Source: an endosymbiont of unidentified scaly snail isolate Monju | GTDB lineage: Bacteria > Pseudomonadota > Gammaproteobacteria > Chromatiales > Chromatiaceae | Direction of reading: 5' to 3' | Assembly (NCBI RefSeq): GCF_000801295.1 | Contig: NZ_AP012978.1 | Coordinates: 310,001 to 374,000, forward strand | DNA length: 64,000 nucleotides | Shown: positions 51,803-61,136 of the stretch, in pieces | How the letters are laid out: the number at the start of each line of letters is the position of its first letter | How positions within the stretch are numbered: position 1 is the first letter of the stretch | Position numbers and translations under genes: made by a program | Notes under the pieces: generated by a model | What the model was told of the DNA's origin: nothing | Seen by the model: only the letters and a program-made list of their open reading frames with translations | Databases searched by the model: none

Positions 51803-54235
51803 ATGAACAGGAAAGCGATAGCGCTCGCGGTTCTCGGCGCCGTGTTTGTTGCTGGCTGTGCGCCGCAGCAGACGGCCAAGGCGCCGGATTCCGGCGCCAC
51901 GGCGGGCACCGCCACCGCCGATGTCACCAAGCCAAAGAACGATTACAACATTACGGTGAACTATGAGCTGGGCATGCACTGCACCGGCTTCGACTTCACC
52001 TACTGCTGTGTACTGCCGCCATACAACTCGGTGCAGTCCCAGGTCATCAAGACCGCCGATGGCCCCCGGGCCTATCCTGAGCTGCTCGAGTCCGACGAGA
52101 AGGATCACTCTGTTCTTGTCGATGGCAAGAAGCGCTTCAAGCTGGCCTATGGCCACATTGACAACACCTATTCCGAAGGCTCCAAGCTGGCCTACTGGAA
52201 TGTGCCGTACGATGTTGATGGCGATGGCAAGTGGGAGAAGAACGAGAACGTGGCCAACGCCTATTTCACCCACCTGTATGTCTACAAGGACCTGAAGGGC
52301 ACCAACCCCAAGGGCACCAGCAAGGACAGTGAAAAGTTGTTCGTGGGCATCCAGATTCCCGTCCCGCAGGACAATGGCCCGGCTGGTGCCGCCGTCCCCA
52401 GCCCGATGAAGGGTGGCCACCTGCACTACACCGGCGAGAAGGGCACCATCGTGTTCACCAAGTCGCCGGTGCTGGACAATGTGCCCATCGTGCTGACCAA
52501 TCCGGGCATCTGGGATGCGCTGGGCCTGCCGCTGACCCCGTTCACCGACACCGTGGCAGCCAAGAACCCGCTGACCCTGGTCGAGTCCGACGTCCAGCCC
52601 TACCAGATGGCCCAGGTCACCCTGGTGGATGCCGACACCGGCAAGCCGGTGCTCGATTCGCACTCGGGCAAGCCGGTGAGCTTCGTGGGTACCAGCCCGA
52701 TCGATATCCCCAACTGCGCCAACTGTCACGCCAACAAGACGGCCAACGGTGACAAGTACACCCTGTACAAGCAGGAGAAGGCCTTCTGGAAGGGTCTGGG
52801 TGCGTCGGACTGGATCGCCAACCTGAAGGCGACCTCCATCTCCATCATGGAGATCCACGACGACAAGAACGGCACCGACTTCCTGAAGAACTACAGGCCG
52901 AACAGCCGTGATATCAGCAACCGTCTCGGCCGTGACCCGGTGCTGTGCCAGAAGTGTCACGCGGACAACGTGATCGGTGTGCTTCAGTCCAAGACCCACA
53001 AGGAGGATGGCAAGGAGGAGGTGATCCCGGCGCTGACCCAGGCCATCCACACGGTGCACCAGATCAAGGCGCCGCTGCCCGACTCGCAAGGCCGCACCGC
53101 TGCCTGCCAGGGTTGCCACCCGGCACACCGCCAGGACGGCAGCATGGAAGGCTATCCGATCACCCCGGACGGCAAGAACGCCTACGCGGATGCGGACAAC
53201 CGCGATGCCGCCGGTGGCTGCTACGTGGGGCGCGATGTGCACTCCAACCCCGGCAAGGATCGTGATGGTGTGGGCACCAAGGAATACCTCAACGCCATCG
53301 GCCAGTGGTTGCAGGACAACGTCTCGCAGATCGGCAACGGTCAGGGCGGCAAGGGTCTGTGGTGCACCAACTGCCACAACCAGCTGAGCCGTGAGCTGTA
53401 CCAGCGTGACAACCTGCAGAATGCCTTCCTGCAGACCGGCACTACGTTGCGCAACAAGTCGCTGGAGGAGATCGCGGCCGGCATCGGCGTCACCATGGAT
53501 CAGCTCAAGGCCATGATGGACCCGAAGGTGGTGCTCAACGAGAAAGGCGAGGATACCCCGGGCAAGTCCGAGATCCTGCACACCTGGGCCAAGGATCGCC
53601 TGGTTCCGGACATCGCGGTGATCGCGCTGAAGGGTGATGGCCCGCTGGTGCACAAGGACGAGGACGGCGACATCAACGTGGTGCCTCTGTCGGCCAACCC
53701 GGCGGTGGATATCGCCTCGCTGAAGCTGCCGGAAGGGGCTACCGGTGCTGCCGCTGTGCCGTATGACGCCGCGACTCACGGCCGCGATTACTGGCTGTCG
53801 CCCGGTTCCCCGCACTGTGCGGACTGTCACGCCGCGCCCTTCGTCGAGGGTCAGGGCGGTGTTGCCTTCCCGATCAACCAGCCGGGCAAGTACAGCCTGA
53901 TGCGTTACACCAAGGGGCATGCCGGCATCGCCTGTCAGGGTTGTCACGAGTCGATCCACGGTCTGTACCCGGTGACGCCTGAGGTGGACAAGACCACCTA
54001 CGCACAGGCCGCCATGTACAACCCCGATGGTTCGCATGGTCCGCTCAAGTGCGCTTCCTGCCACGAAACCAACTCGGACGGTGTGCCGCTGATCGCCAAG
54101 CACCAGCCCGACGAGGAAGAAGTGGCCGACCGCCACGAGTGGAATGGCAAGCCTATCGAGCATGACTTCGAGGCTGCCGTGCAGTGGATGCACGCTTATG
54201 CCCCGGACCTTGGAGGCAAGATCCCGGAGGAGTGA
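51803..54235 (+). CDS. Seven-heme c-type cytochrome lipoprotein of unrecognised family
   Basis: 810 residues. A lipobox (VFVAGC, C19) predicts an outer-membrane lipoprotein. Residues 45-300 carry no heme but have a distinctive segment, ELGMHCTGFDFTYCCVLPPY (56-74). Seven CxxCH sites follow at 305, 382, 435, 521, 672, 711 and 750. About 90-150 residues separate them, so the hemes are not densely stacked. The start has AGGGGAGA. I could not assign a known enzyme family; a multiheme oxidoreductase or extracellular-electron-transfer component is possible. Downstream are a PpiC and a TlpA-like protein. Confidence 0.85.
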   Translation: MNRKAIALAVLGAVFVAGCAPQQTAKAPDSGATAGTATADVTKPKNDYNITVNYELGMHCTGFDFTYCCVLPPYNSVQSQVIKTADGPRAYPELLESDEKDHSVLVDGKKRFKLAYGHIDNTYSEGSKLAYWNVPYDVDGDGKWEKNENVANAYFTHLYVYKDLKGTNPKGTSKDSEKLFVGIQIPVPQDNGPAGAAVPSPMKGGHLHYTGEKGTIVFTKSPVLDNVPIVLTNPGIWDALGLPLTPFTDTVAAKNPLTLVESDVQPYQMAQVTLVDADTGKPVLDSHSGKPVSFVGTSPIDIPNCANCHANKTANGDKYTLYKQEKAFWKGLGASDWIANLKATSISIMEIHDDKNGTDFLKNYRPNSRDISNRLGRDPVLCQKCHADNVIGVLQSKTHKEDGKEEVIPALTQAIHTVHQIKAPLPDSQGRTAACQGCHPAHRQDGSMEGYPITPDGKNAYADADNRDAAGGCYVGRDVHSNPGKDRDGVGTKEYLNAIGQWLQDNVSQIGNGQGGKGLWCTNCHNQLSRELYQRDNLQNAFLQTGTTLRNKSLEEIAAGIGVTMDQLKAMMDPKVVLNEKGEDTPGKSEILHTWAKDRLVPDIAVIALKGDGPLVHKDEDGDINVVPLSANPAVDIASLKLPEGATGAAAVPYDAATHGRDYWLSPGSPHCADCHAAPFVEGQGGVAFPINQPGKYSLMRYTKGHAGIACQGCHESIHGLYPVTPEVDKTTYAQAAMYNPDGSHGPLKCASCHETNSDGVPLIAKHQPDEEEVADRHEWNGKPIEHDFEAAVQWMHAYAPDLGGKIPEE

Positions 54236-54289
54236 TCCTTTGGGCCCGGAAAGCCGGTCGACCCCCTGGGTCGGCCGGCCCTTCAGTCG

Positions 54290-54314
54290 ACAGGGGGTTA
54301 TGCCCCCTGTTTTT
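54290..54314 (+). terminator. Intrinsic terminator after the multiheme gene
   Basis: ACAGGGGG and CCCCCTGT with a 5-base loop followed by TTTT. It lies between the multiheme lipoprotein and the PpiC gene and may partly uncouple them, allowing higher cytochrome expression. Confidence 0.75.
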
Positions 54315-54379
54315 CGTGGGGCCGGCAGCGCGCAAAGCGCGACCTCAAGGCTCCGCACGCTGTTGGAGTACATCACAGC

Positions 54380-55681
54380 ATGAACAGATTCCCTTTCTAT
54401 CCAAATTCGCTGTTGCACCGCGTCTCCCTGGCGCTCGGTGCCCTCTTGTTGGCCGGTTCCCTGCACGCCAACGCTGGCAACCAGCAGTCGCTGGTGACGA
54501 TAGGTCGCTTGCAGGTCACCGCGGCCGATCTGGAACAGGCCGTGGCCAGTTCGCCCTTTGCGACCCAGTTTGCCGCCATGGACGAAGATGACCAGGCCTC
54601 GTTGCGTGGCGACCTGCTCAAGCGCCTGGTCCTCTCGCGCCTGTTGCGCATCGAGGCCGAGGCCCAGGGGCTGGATCGATCTCCCGAGTTTCTCGAGGAG
54701 GTCGAGAACTTCCGCCTCGGCATGCTCTACCGGCACTATATGGACAAGCTGCGCGAGCGCCTGCGCGTGCCCGATGACGAACTGCTGCGCCTGCGCAAGG
54801 AGAGCAACGGCAATTCCGATGTGTTCACCGCCCTCAAGTCGGCCTATATTTCCGATCGCTATCGCCAGGTACGCCTGCTGACCTTGCAGAAGCTGCGTGA
54901 CGAGCGCCACGTGGTGCTGCACGAAGACCGGATCAAGCCCGGCATCACGCCGGACACAGTGCTGATGGAAGGCGACGGCCTGCGCATCACCTATGGCGAT
55001 GTGATCGAGGTGGCCGAATATCCGAAACTGCCCAATCCCGAGTACGTCAAGGAGCAACTCTACAAGCGTGGGGAGTTGCTACTGATTGCCGATGTTGCGC
55101 AAAAGGAAGGCGTCGATGTCAGCGAACGTGTCGAGGCCTTCCGCAACGAGCGCCTGCCGGCGTTGTTGATCGAGCACAAGGAAAAGGAATGGGTCCCCGA
55201 CGAGGCCGCCATGCGGGCGTACTTCGAAGCTCATCCGGAGCTGGGGCACGTGGTCGAGCGGCGCCATGTCGGACAGCTGGTCACCTCGTCCTACGCCCAG
55301 GCCAAGGCCCTGCGTCGCCGCATCGAGCAGGGCGAGAGTCTGTTCAAGCTGGCCGGTGAATACAGCATCGATCCTTACGGTCGCTCGCACAATGGTGACA
55401 TGGGCTGGGTGCGGCAGGGCAGTGGCATGCCGCAGATCGAGGCTGCGCTGGCCAGGCTGAAGGACGGTGAGGTGAGTCCCATCGTCAAGACACCCAAGGG
55501 ATACCACCTGTTGACCATCGTCGAGCGCCGGCTGGGCCGCATGCGCCCCTTCGAAGGGGTCAGGGACAAGGTCCGCCAGGCCATGATCTCCGAGAAGATG
55601 AAGGCGTTCATCGGCGAGCTGGAGCAGAAGTACCAGATCGTCTGGCATGTGCTGAAGAAACCCGAGGGGGGAGAATCCTGA
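54380..55681 (+). CDS. Periplasmic PpiC/SurA-type peptidyl-prolyl isomerase
   Basis: 433 residues. A signal peptide (to about 31) precedes a helical chaperone region and a C-terminal parvulin domain (about 290-385: RRHVGQLVTSSYAQAKALRRRI, GDMGWVRQGSGMPQIEAAL, KTPKGYHLLTI). It should assist periplasmic folding. Its location between a multiheme cytochrome and a TlpA-like thioredoxin suggests a dedicated client. The stop overlaps the TlpA start. Confidence 0.88.
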   Translation: MNRFPFYPNSLLHRVSLALGALLLAGSLHANAGNQQSLVTIGRLQVTAADLEQAVASSPFATQFAAMDEDDQASLRGDLLKRLVLSRLLRIEAEAQGLDRSPEFLEEVENFRLGMLYRHYMDKLRERLRVPDDELLRLRKESNGNSDVFTALKSAYISDRYRQVRLLTLQKLRDERHVVLHEDRIKPGITPDTVLMEGDGLRITYGDVIEVAEYPKLPNPEYVKEQLYKRGELLLIADVAQKEGVDVSERVEAFRNERLPALLIEHKEKEWVPDEAAMRAYFEAHPELGHVVERRHVGQLVTSSYAQAKALRRRIEQGESLFKLAGEYSIDPYGRSHNGDMGWVRQGSGMPQIEAALARLKDGEVSPIVKTPKGYHLLTIVERRLGRMRPFEGVRDKVRQAMISEKMKAFIGELEQKYQIVWHVLKKPEGGES

Positions 55682-56334
55682 TGAGCGACACGGTATCTGC
55701 CAACAGCCGCTTGCAGGTCGGCGTGGCCGTGCTGGTCGCTGCCGGCGCGGTTGCCTGGCTGGCCGGGCATTTCAGCGAGGCCTCGGTGGAACGCCAGGCC
55801 ACTGCCCAACAAGCCCGGGCATCGGTACAGGAGGCCGCGGCCGACCCGCGCACCACCACCATCACTTTGCCGCAGCGCACCAACAATGCCTGGGAGATGC
55901 CGGTCTTTGAGCTCAAGGGGCTCGACGGCAAGAACCATCGGCTGGCCGACTGGAAGGGCAAGGTCATCATGCTCAACTTCTGGGCGAGCTGGTGTGCGCC
56001 CTGCCAGTACGAGATTCCCGATTTCGTGGAGTATCAGCGCCGCTACGGGGACAAGGGGCTGCAGGTGGTCGGGCTTGGTCTGGACGAAGAGCGCAAGCTG
56101 CGCAATGTGGCCCGTACTCTGGGGATCAACTATCCGGTGCTGGTCGCTGACCTGGCCAACCCCGACAATGCGGCCCTGCTGCCACAATGGGGTAACGGTG
56201 AACAGATCGTGCCCTATACCGTGGTCATCTCGCAGACCGGGCGCATGGTCTACATCCACCGGGGCCGCATGGGGGACGAGGAGTTCAATCTCTACGTCAG
56301 GCCCCTGCTGGAGGGCGAGCGCCAGGCCTCCTGA
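55681..56334 (+). CDS. TlpA-like membrane-anchored thioredoxin
   Basis: 217 residues. One N-terminal membrane anchor (about 11-30), then a thioredoxin fold with the active site WCAPC (C105, C108) and the cis-proline in IVPYTVVI. TlpA/ResA-type proteins reduce disulfides in apocytochromes so heme can be attached. It is translationally coupled to the PpiC gene. The ccm cluster, including CcmG, is convergent beyond the terminator, so this is a second thiol reductant. Confidence 0.92.
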   Translation: MSDTVSANSRLQVGVAVLVAAGAVAWLAGHFSEASVERQATAQQARASVQEAAADPRTTTITLPQRTNNAWEMPVFELKGLDGKNHRLADWKGKVIMLNFWASWCAPCQYEIPDFVEYQRRYGDKGLQVVGLGLDEERKLRNVARTLGINYPVLVADLANPDNAALLPQWGNGEQIVPYTVVISQTGRMVYIHRGRMGDEEFNLYVRPLLEGERQAS

Positions 56335-56363
56335 AGTCTGTCCTTTCCCTGCAGGCAAAAGAA

Positions 56364-56388
56364 AAGGCCCCGGTGATCCCGGGGCCTT
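56364..56388. terminator. Bidirectional intrinsic terminator
   Basis: AAGGCCCCGG and CCGGGGCCTT with a 5-base loop, U/A-rich on both sides. It separates the TlpA gene (plus) from ccmI (minus). Confidence 0.88.
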
Positions 56389-56412
56389 GTTTCTGTGCGC
56401 GAAACGGCGACC

Positions 56413-57711
56413 CTATTGCCGCACGCTGTTGATCAGCAACTGGATCGGCTGGTCGCTGTCGTTGGGGGTTTCCACCTCCGGGGCCTGGAGGTCGCCGGCT
56501 TGCGGAATGGGGCGTCCGGACTTGGAGACCCGCGCACCGACCTTCACCCGGGGGAAGCTCGAAAGCCGCATCTGCGGCATCATCGCCATGCCGTCGTTGA
56601 GCCCAACCTTGACCGGCAGTTCCGAGACGCGCTTGCGGACTACCGCCAGTGGCATGGGCGGACCAGAGACGGCCTTGGCGTAGATGAACACGATGTCGTC
56701 GGGCGAGGCCTTGTCCATCAGTTCGGCATCCAGCGCCACCTCCACGGTGAGGCTGGGACCGCCGGTTGCCGGCGCCGGCGAAGTGCCGTTTTCGTTTGTA
56801 CCGGCCGTCATGATCGGCGGCGGTGTCTTGGGTAGATCGGCCTTCAGGCCGCTGCGTTGTTCCACCGCACGGATCAGGTTGCCCAGCTCTTGCTGCAGCG
56901 CAGGTTCCTGGGCCAGCAGGGGCCAGGCGCGAGCCCAGAACTTCAGTGCGTCGGCGTCCTGGTGGCGCTGGCCGGCGGCATTGCCGCGCAGCCAGAGGGC
57001 GGTCGGGTTCTCCGGGTCGAGCTCCAGTACCTTGTCGAGCAGGGTCACGGCCCGCTCGGGCACTTTTCCATCGTTCTGCATCGACAGGGCGTCGGCCAGG
57101 GATATCAGTACCGTGGGATTGTTCGGCAACAAGTCGTTGAGCTTGCCGAAGGCACGGACCGCATCGTCATAGCGTTTGAGTTTCATGTAGGTGCGGCCAA
57201 GCAGGAACCAGCCCTTCGGATTGTTCGGCTCCTGCTGCATGCGTTTTTCCAGTTCGCCTACCAGCTCGGCAATACTGCCCGGCTTGTGCGCAGCATTTTT
57301 CGCGGTCGTGTTGGCGGCCATCTGCTGCGGCGGAGTGTCGATCAGGTCGGGCGACCCGGTCTTGAGGTAGACGCCAGCAACGATGGTTGGCACCAGCACG
57401 ATCACCGCGATCACGGTGGCGATCGCCGAGCGATCGGCGGTGGCCTTGACGGTGCCTTTCTCGACGGCCTCGAGGTCCTGGGCCAGCGCGATCTCGAGAT
57501 CGACCTTGGCCTGCTCGAACTCCTCGTCGGACAGCTCGCCGCGGGCGTGTTCCTTGCGCAGTTCCTCGAGGCGTTCGCGGGCAATGCGGATATCGTATTC
57601 GCGGGAGTCGTCGCTGGGTGGTGGCTGCCGGTTCCGGCGCAGCAGGGGCACGATGAGCAACAGCAGCACCACGGCCAGCAATGCGCCAGCGATCAAAAGA
57701 AAAGCGGTCAT
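56413..57711 (-). CDS. ccmI: Cytochrome c biogenesis protein CcmI
   Basis: 432 residues. Two membrane helices (about 3-24 and 98-116) surround a cytoplasmic leucine-zipper-like segment. Tetratricopeptide repeats follow (about 150-290: GWFLLGRTYMKLKRYDDAVRAFGKL). A C-terminal periplasmic domain completes the long-form CcmI. It binds apocytochrome c C-termini and delivers them to the heme ligase. Its start codon overlaps the ccmH stop. Confidence 0.93.
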   Translation of the reverse strand: MTAFLLIAGALLAVVLLLLIVPLLRRNRQPPPSDDSREYDIRIARERLEELRKEHARGELSDEEFEQAKVDLEIALAQDLEAVEKGTVKATADRSAIATVIAVIVLVPTIVAGVYLKTGSPDLIDTPPQQMAANTTAKNAAHKPGSIAELVGELEKRMQQEPNNPKGWFLLGRTYMKLKRYDDAVRAFGKLNDLLPNNPTVLISLADALSMQNDGKVPERAVTLLDKVLELDPENPTALWLRGNAAGQRHQDADALKFWARAWPLLAQEPALQQELGNLIRAVEQRSGLKADLPKTPPPIMTAGTNENGTSPAPATGGPSLTVEVALDAELMDKASPDDIVFIYAKAVSGPPMPLAVVRKRVSELPVKVGLNDGMAMMPQMRLSSFPRVKVGARVSKSGRPIPQAGDLQAPEVETPNDSDQPIQLLINSVRQ

Positions 57712-58187
57712 CAATCGGTACTCTTGTCGGATGGCTGTTCGAGCAGGTCGGCCGCCTGGGCGATCTGTTCGGCGCTGAGTTCGCGGCGCTCTTCCTGCTG
57801 CCGGGCGCGTCGGATGGCGCGCAGCATGAAGATCACCGCGAGCACGAAGATCACGAAGGGGCCGACCCACAGCACCAGGGTCTTTCCCTTGAAAGGCGGC
57901 TTGTAACGTACGAAATCGCCATAGCGTTCGACCATGAAGTCGATGATCTCCTGCTTGCTCTTGCCGTTCTTGAGCATGCGGAAGACCTTGTGGCGCATGT
58001 CCTGCGCCAGCTCGGCGTTGGAGTCGGCGATGTCCTGGTTCTGGCACACCAGGCAGCGCAGCTCGGTGGTCAGCTCCTTGTAGGTACGCTCCTGTGCAGG
58101 GCTGTCGAAGTCGTAGACCTCGATGTTGGTGGCCAGGGTGCTGAAAGACAGGCTGCCCAGCAGCAGGATCAGCGGCAGTCGTTTCAT
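57711..58187 (-). CDS. ccmH: Cytochrome c biogenesis protein CcmH
   Basis: 158 residues. A signal peptide, the redox motif LRCLVCQNQDIADSNA (C45, C48) and a C-terminal membrane helix (about 104-124) give a short CcmH. It reduces the apocytochrome CxxCH thiols in the Ccm heme-lyase complex. Translation overlaps ccmG and ccmI. Confidence 0.96.
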   Translation of the reverse strand: MKRLPLILLLGSLSFSTLATNIEVYDFDSPAQERTYKELTTELRCLVCQNQDIADSNAELAQDMRHKVFRMLKNGKSKQEIIDFMVERYGDFVRYKPPFKGKTLVLWVGPFVIFVLAVIFMLRAIRRARQQEERRELSAEQIAQAADLLEQPSDKSTD

Positions 58188-58720
58188 TGCTTGTCCTCGA
58201 ACCAGCGCGCGAACTTCTCGCGCCAGGCGGTCTCGTTCAGCGCGCCCTTGTGCTTGGCGCGAATGATGCCGTCGGCGTCGATCAGGAAGGTCTCGGGTGC
58301 GCCATACACGCCCCAGTCGATGGCCGCCGTGCTGTCGGGGTCGAAGGCAACTGCCACGAAGGGGTTGCCGTTCTCGCGCAGCATGGCCTGCCCATCGGCG
58401 CGCTCGTCACGCCAGTCCACGCCGACGATGGGAATGCCGCGCGCCTTCAATTGCAGCAGGTAGGGATGCTCGCGCCAACACTCCGGGCACCAGGTGCCCC
58501 AGAAATTGAGCAGCCAGGGCTTGCCCTTGTAGGCCGAGGGGCGTACTTGCTGCTGGGGGTCGAACAGTTCGGGCAGGGAGAACTCGGGAGCGGCACGCCC
58601 GATGAACTCGGTGGGAATGTCGCGCGGATTGTATTCGCCCTCGCCCATCTGCTGCAGGACGTAGAAGAACAGCCCGGCCAGTACCACGAAGATGCCGAGG
58701 GGAAGGATCGCCTTGTTCAT
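58184..58720 (-). CDS. ccmG: Thioredoxin CcmG/DsbE
   Basis: 178 residues. One membrane anchor and the active site WCPEC (C78, C81) in the context FWGTWCPECWREHP, typical of CcmG. It keeps CcmH or the apocytochrome reduced. It overlaps ccmF by 4 bp and ccmH by 4 bp. Confidence 0.95.
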   Translation of the reverse strand: MNKAILPLGIFVVLAGLFFYVLQQMGEGEYNPRDIPTEFIGRAAPEFSLPELFDPQQQVRPSAYKGKPWLLNFWGTWCPECWREHPYLLQLKARGIPIVGVDWRDERADGQAMLRENGNPFVAVAFDPDSTAAIDWGVYGAPETFLIDADGIIRAKHKGALNETAWREKFARWFEDKQ

Positions 58721-60678
58721 GCGCGGGCCTCCACAGCGTCGTTGACGGTGCTGCGACGTTGCGCAAGCACCCGGTAGCGGCGATCGGCCGCGGCCAGCAG
58801 ACCACCCAGGGCCATGATCAGCGCTCCCAGCCACAGCCAGCGCACGAAGGGCTTGTGATAGACGCGCAGGCTCCAGGCCTGTTTGCCCAGGTCTTCGCCC
58901 AGGGCGACGTAGAGATCGCGGAACAGGCCGGCGTCGATGGCCGCCTCGGTCATCGGCATCTTTTGTACCAGGTAGGTGCGCTTCTGCGGGTGCAGCTCGG
59001 CGATGCGTTCACCCTTGCGATAGGCGGTAATGCTGCCTTCGTAGGCGGTGTAGTTGGGCCCTTCGACGCTGGTCACGCCATTGAACTCGAAGGTGTAGTC
59101 GCCGATCTGGTAGGTTTCGCCCGGCGCCAGGCGAATGTCCTTCTCGGTAGAGTAGGTGGTGGTCATGGCGATGCCGATGACGAATACGCCGATGCCCAGG
59201 TGGCCGAGGATCATGCTCCAGAAGTCCAGCGGCACGTGGCGCAGATTGGCGTATGGGGTCAGGCGTTCGCGCAGCGCGGCCAGAGTGGCGGCGAGCACCC
59301 AGATCCCCAGCGTCAGGCCGAGCACCGTCATGGGGTTGACGAAGGGCACGGCCAGCAGGCCCCAGGCCAGGCCGAGCACCAGTGCGGCGATGGCGGGGAT
59401 GCGCAGTTTCTGCCACAGGCGGGCCGGTTCGTCACGCTTCCAGCGCGCCATGCTGCCGATGCCGATCAGCACGACCAGCGGCAGGGTGAGGATCATGAAG
59501 ATGGTGTCGAAGTAGGGACGTCCCACCGAGATCTTGCCCAGTTGCAGGGCATCCGAGATCAGCGGGTACAGGGTGCCCAGCAGCACGGCCACGGCCGAGA
59601 CCAGCAGGATCACGTTGTTGAGCAGCAGGAAGGTCTCGCGCGAGAGCATCTCGAAGCGCACGCTGCTCTTGATCTCGTTGGCGCGGACGGCATACAGCGC
59701 CAGCGAGGAGCCGACTACGGTGAACAGGAAGGCGAGAATGAAGATTCCGCGTTCCGGGTCGGAGGCGAAGGCATGCACCGAGGTGAGCACGCCGGAGCGC
59801 ACCAGGAAGGTGCCCAGCAGGCTGAGCGAGAAGGAGAAGATCGCCAGCAGCACGGTCCAGGCCTTGAAGGCGCCGCGCTTTTCGGTGACCGCCAGCGAGT
59901 GCATCAGGGCGGTGCCGACCAGCCAGGGCATGAAGGAGGCGTTCTCTACCGGGTCCCAGAACCACCAGCCACCCCAGCCCAGTTCGTAGTAGGCCCACCA
60001 GCTGCCCAGGGTGATGCCCAGGGTGAGGAACAGCCAGGCCATGTTGGTCCAGGGACGCGACCAGCGGGCCCAGGCGGCATCCAGTCGGCCGCCGAGCATG
60101 GCGGCCACCGCGAAGGCGAAGGGGATGGCGAAGCCGACATAGCCCATGTAGAGCATGGGCGGGTGGAACACCAGTCCCGGGTCCTGCAGCAGTGGGTTGA
60201 GGTCACGACCTTCCGGGGCGGGAGGCATCAGACGGTCGAAGGGGTTGGAGGTGAGGATCATGAACAGCAGGAAGCCCACGCTCACCAGGCCGAGTACACC
60301 GAGCACGCGCGCGACCACCACCTCGGGCACGCTGCGACTGAAGAAGGTGACCGCGGTGGTCCAGATGCCTAGGATCAGCGCCCACAGCAGCAGAGAGCCT
60401 TCGTGCGCACCCCAGACCGCGGAGATCAGATAGGGCGTGGGCAGCCGGGTGTTGGAGTTCTGCGCCACGTACAGCACCGAGAAATCGTGTTGCAGGAAGC
60501 TCCAGGTGAGCAGGCCGAAGGCGATGGCGATCACCAGTGCCTGGATGCGTGCCGCCGGGCGTGCTAGGGCGATCCAGCTGCTGATGCCGCGCTGTGCGCC
60601 GATCAGGGGAAATACGCCCTGCACCACGGAGAGGGCCAGGGCCAGGGCCAGCATCAGTTGTCCGAGTTCGGGGATCAT
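58717..60678 (-). CDS. ccmF: Heme lyase subunit CcmF
   Basis: 653 residues with about 14 membrane helices. The tryptophan-rich WWD motif (ELGWGGWWFWDPVENASFMPWL) and conserved histidines (GAHEGSLLLWAL, FHPPMLYMGYVG) are in place. It forms the heme lyase with CcmH and CcmI and takes heme from holo-CcmE. Confidence 0.97.
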   Translation of the reverse strand: MIPELGQLMLALALALSVVQGVFPLIGAQRGISSWIALARPAARIQALVIAIAFGLLTWSFLQHDFSVLYVAQNSNTRLPTPYLISAVWGAHEGSLLLWALILGIWTTAVTFFSRSVPEVVVARVLGVLGLVSVGFLLFMILTSNPFDRLMPPAPEGRDLNPLLQDPGLVFHPPMLYMGYVGFAIPFAFAVAAMLGGRLDAAWARWSRPWTNMAWLFLTLGITLGSWWAYYELGWGGWWFWDPVENASFMPWLVGTALMHSLAVTEKRGAFKAWTVLLAIFSFSLSLLGTFLVRSGVLTSVHAFASDPERGIFILAFLFTVVGSSLALYAVRANEIKSSVRFEMLSRETFLLLNNVILLVSAVAVLLGTLYPLISDALQLGKISVGRPYFDTIFMILTLPLVVLIGIGSMARWKRDEPARLWQKLRIPAIAALVLGLAWGLLAVPFVNPMTVLGLTLGIWVLAATLAALRERLTPYANLRHVPLDFWSMILGHLGIGVFVIGIAMTTTYSTEKDIRLAPGETYQIGDYTFEFNGVTSVEGPNYTAYEGSITAYRKGERIAELHPQKRTYLVQKMPMTEAAIDAGLFRDLYVALGEDLGKQAWSLRVYHKPFVRWLWLGALIMALGGLLAAADRRYRVLAQRRSTVNDAVEARA

Positions 60679-60680
60679 GT

Positions 60681-61136
60681 TCAGTTACCTGTGGCGGTGG
60701 TTTGCATGCGTGCCTTCTCGCCGGCCTTCATGGCGGCGGCGACCTCGGGCGGCATGTAGTTCTCGTCGTGCTTGGCCAGGACCTCGTCGGCCACGAACAC
60801 GCCGTCGGCGTTCAGCTTGCCCTGGGCGATCACGCCCTGGCCCTCGGCGAACAGGTCGGGCAGGATGCCCTGGTAGGCCACGGGGATCTTCTTGTGGAAG
60901 TCGGTGACTACGAAGTGCACGGTGAGGTCGCCTTCGGCGCGCTGCACGCTGCCTTTCTCTACCATGCCGCCGAGGCGGAAGACGTGATCGGCGGGGGCCT
61001 TGCCCTCGGCCACCTCGGTGGGCGAGAAGAAATACGAGAGGTTGCCTTCGAGGGCGTTCAGGACCAGGGAGGTGGCCAGGGCGAGGATTGCCAGGCCGGC
61101 GGCCACCAGGATCAGGCGCTTGTGTCGGGCTTTCAT
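60681..61136 (-). CDS. ccmE: Heme chaperone CcmE
   Basis: 151 residues. One membrane anchor and an OB-fold with the heme-binding HxxxY (H123, Y127 in AKHDENYMPP). It covalently holds heme for transfer to apocytochromes. The ATG at MKARHKR is the family start; the in-frame extension upstream lies over ccmD and was rejected. Confidence 0.96.
   Translation of the reverse strand: MKARHKRLILVAAGLAILALATSLVLNALEGNLSYFFSPTEVAEGKAPADHVFRLGGMVEKGSVQRAEGDLTVHFVVTDFHKKIPVAYQGILPDLFAEGQGVIAQGKLNADGVFVADEVLAKHDENYMPPEVAAAMKAGEKARMQTTATGN

Noticed and set aside
51788-55057. A 1089-codon open frame on the minus strand opposite the seven-heme lipoprotein
   Set aside because: Same reason: a shadow of a biased high-GC gene, with no motif, signal peptide or conserved start.
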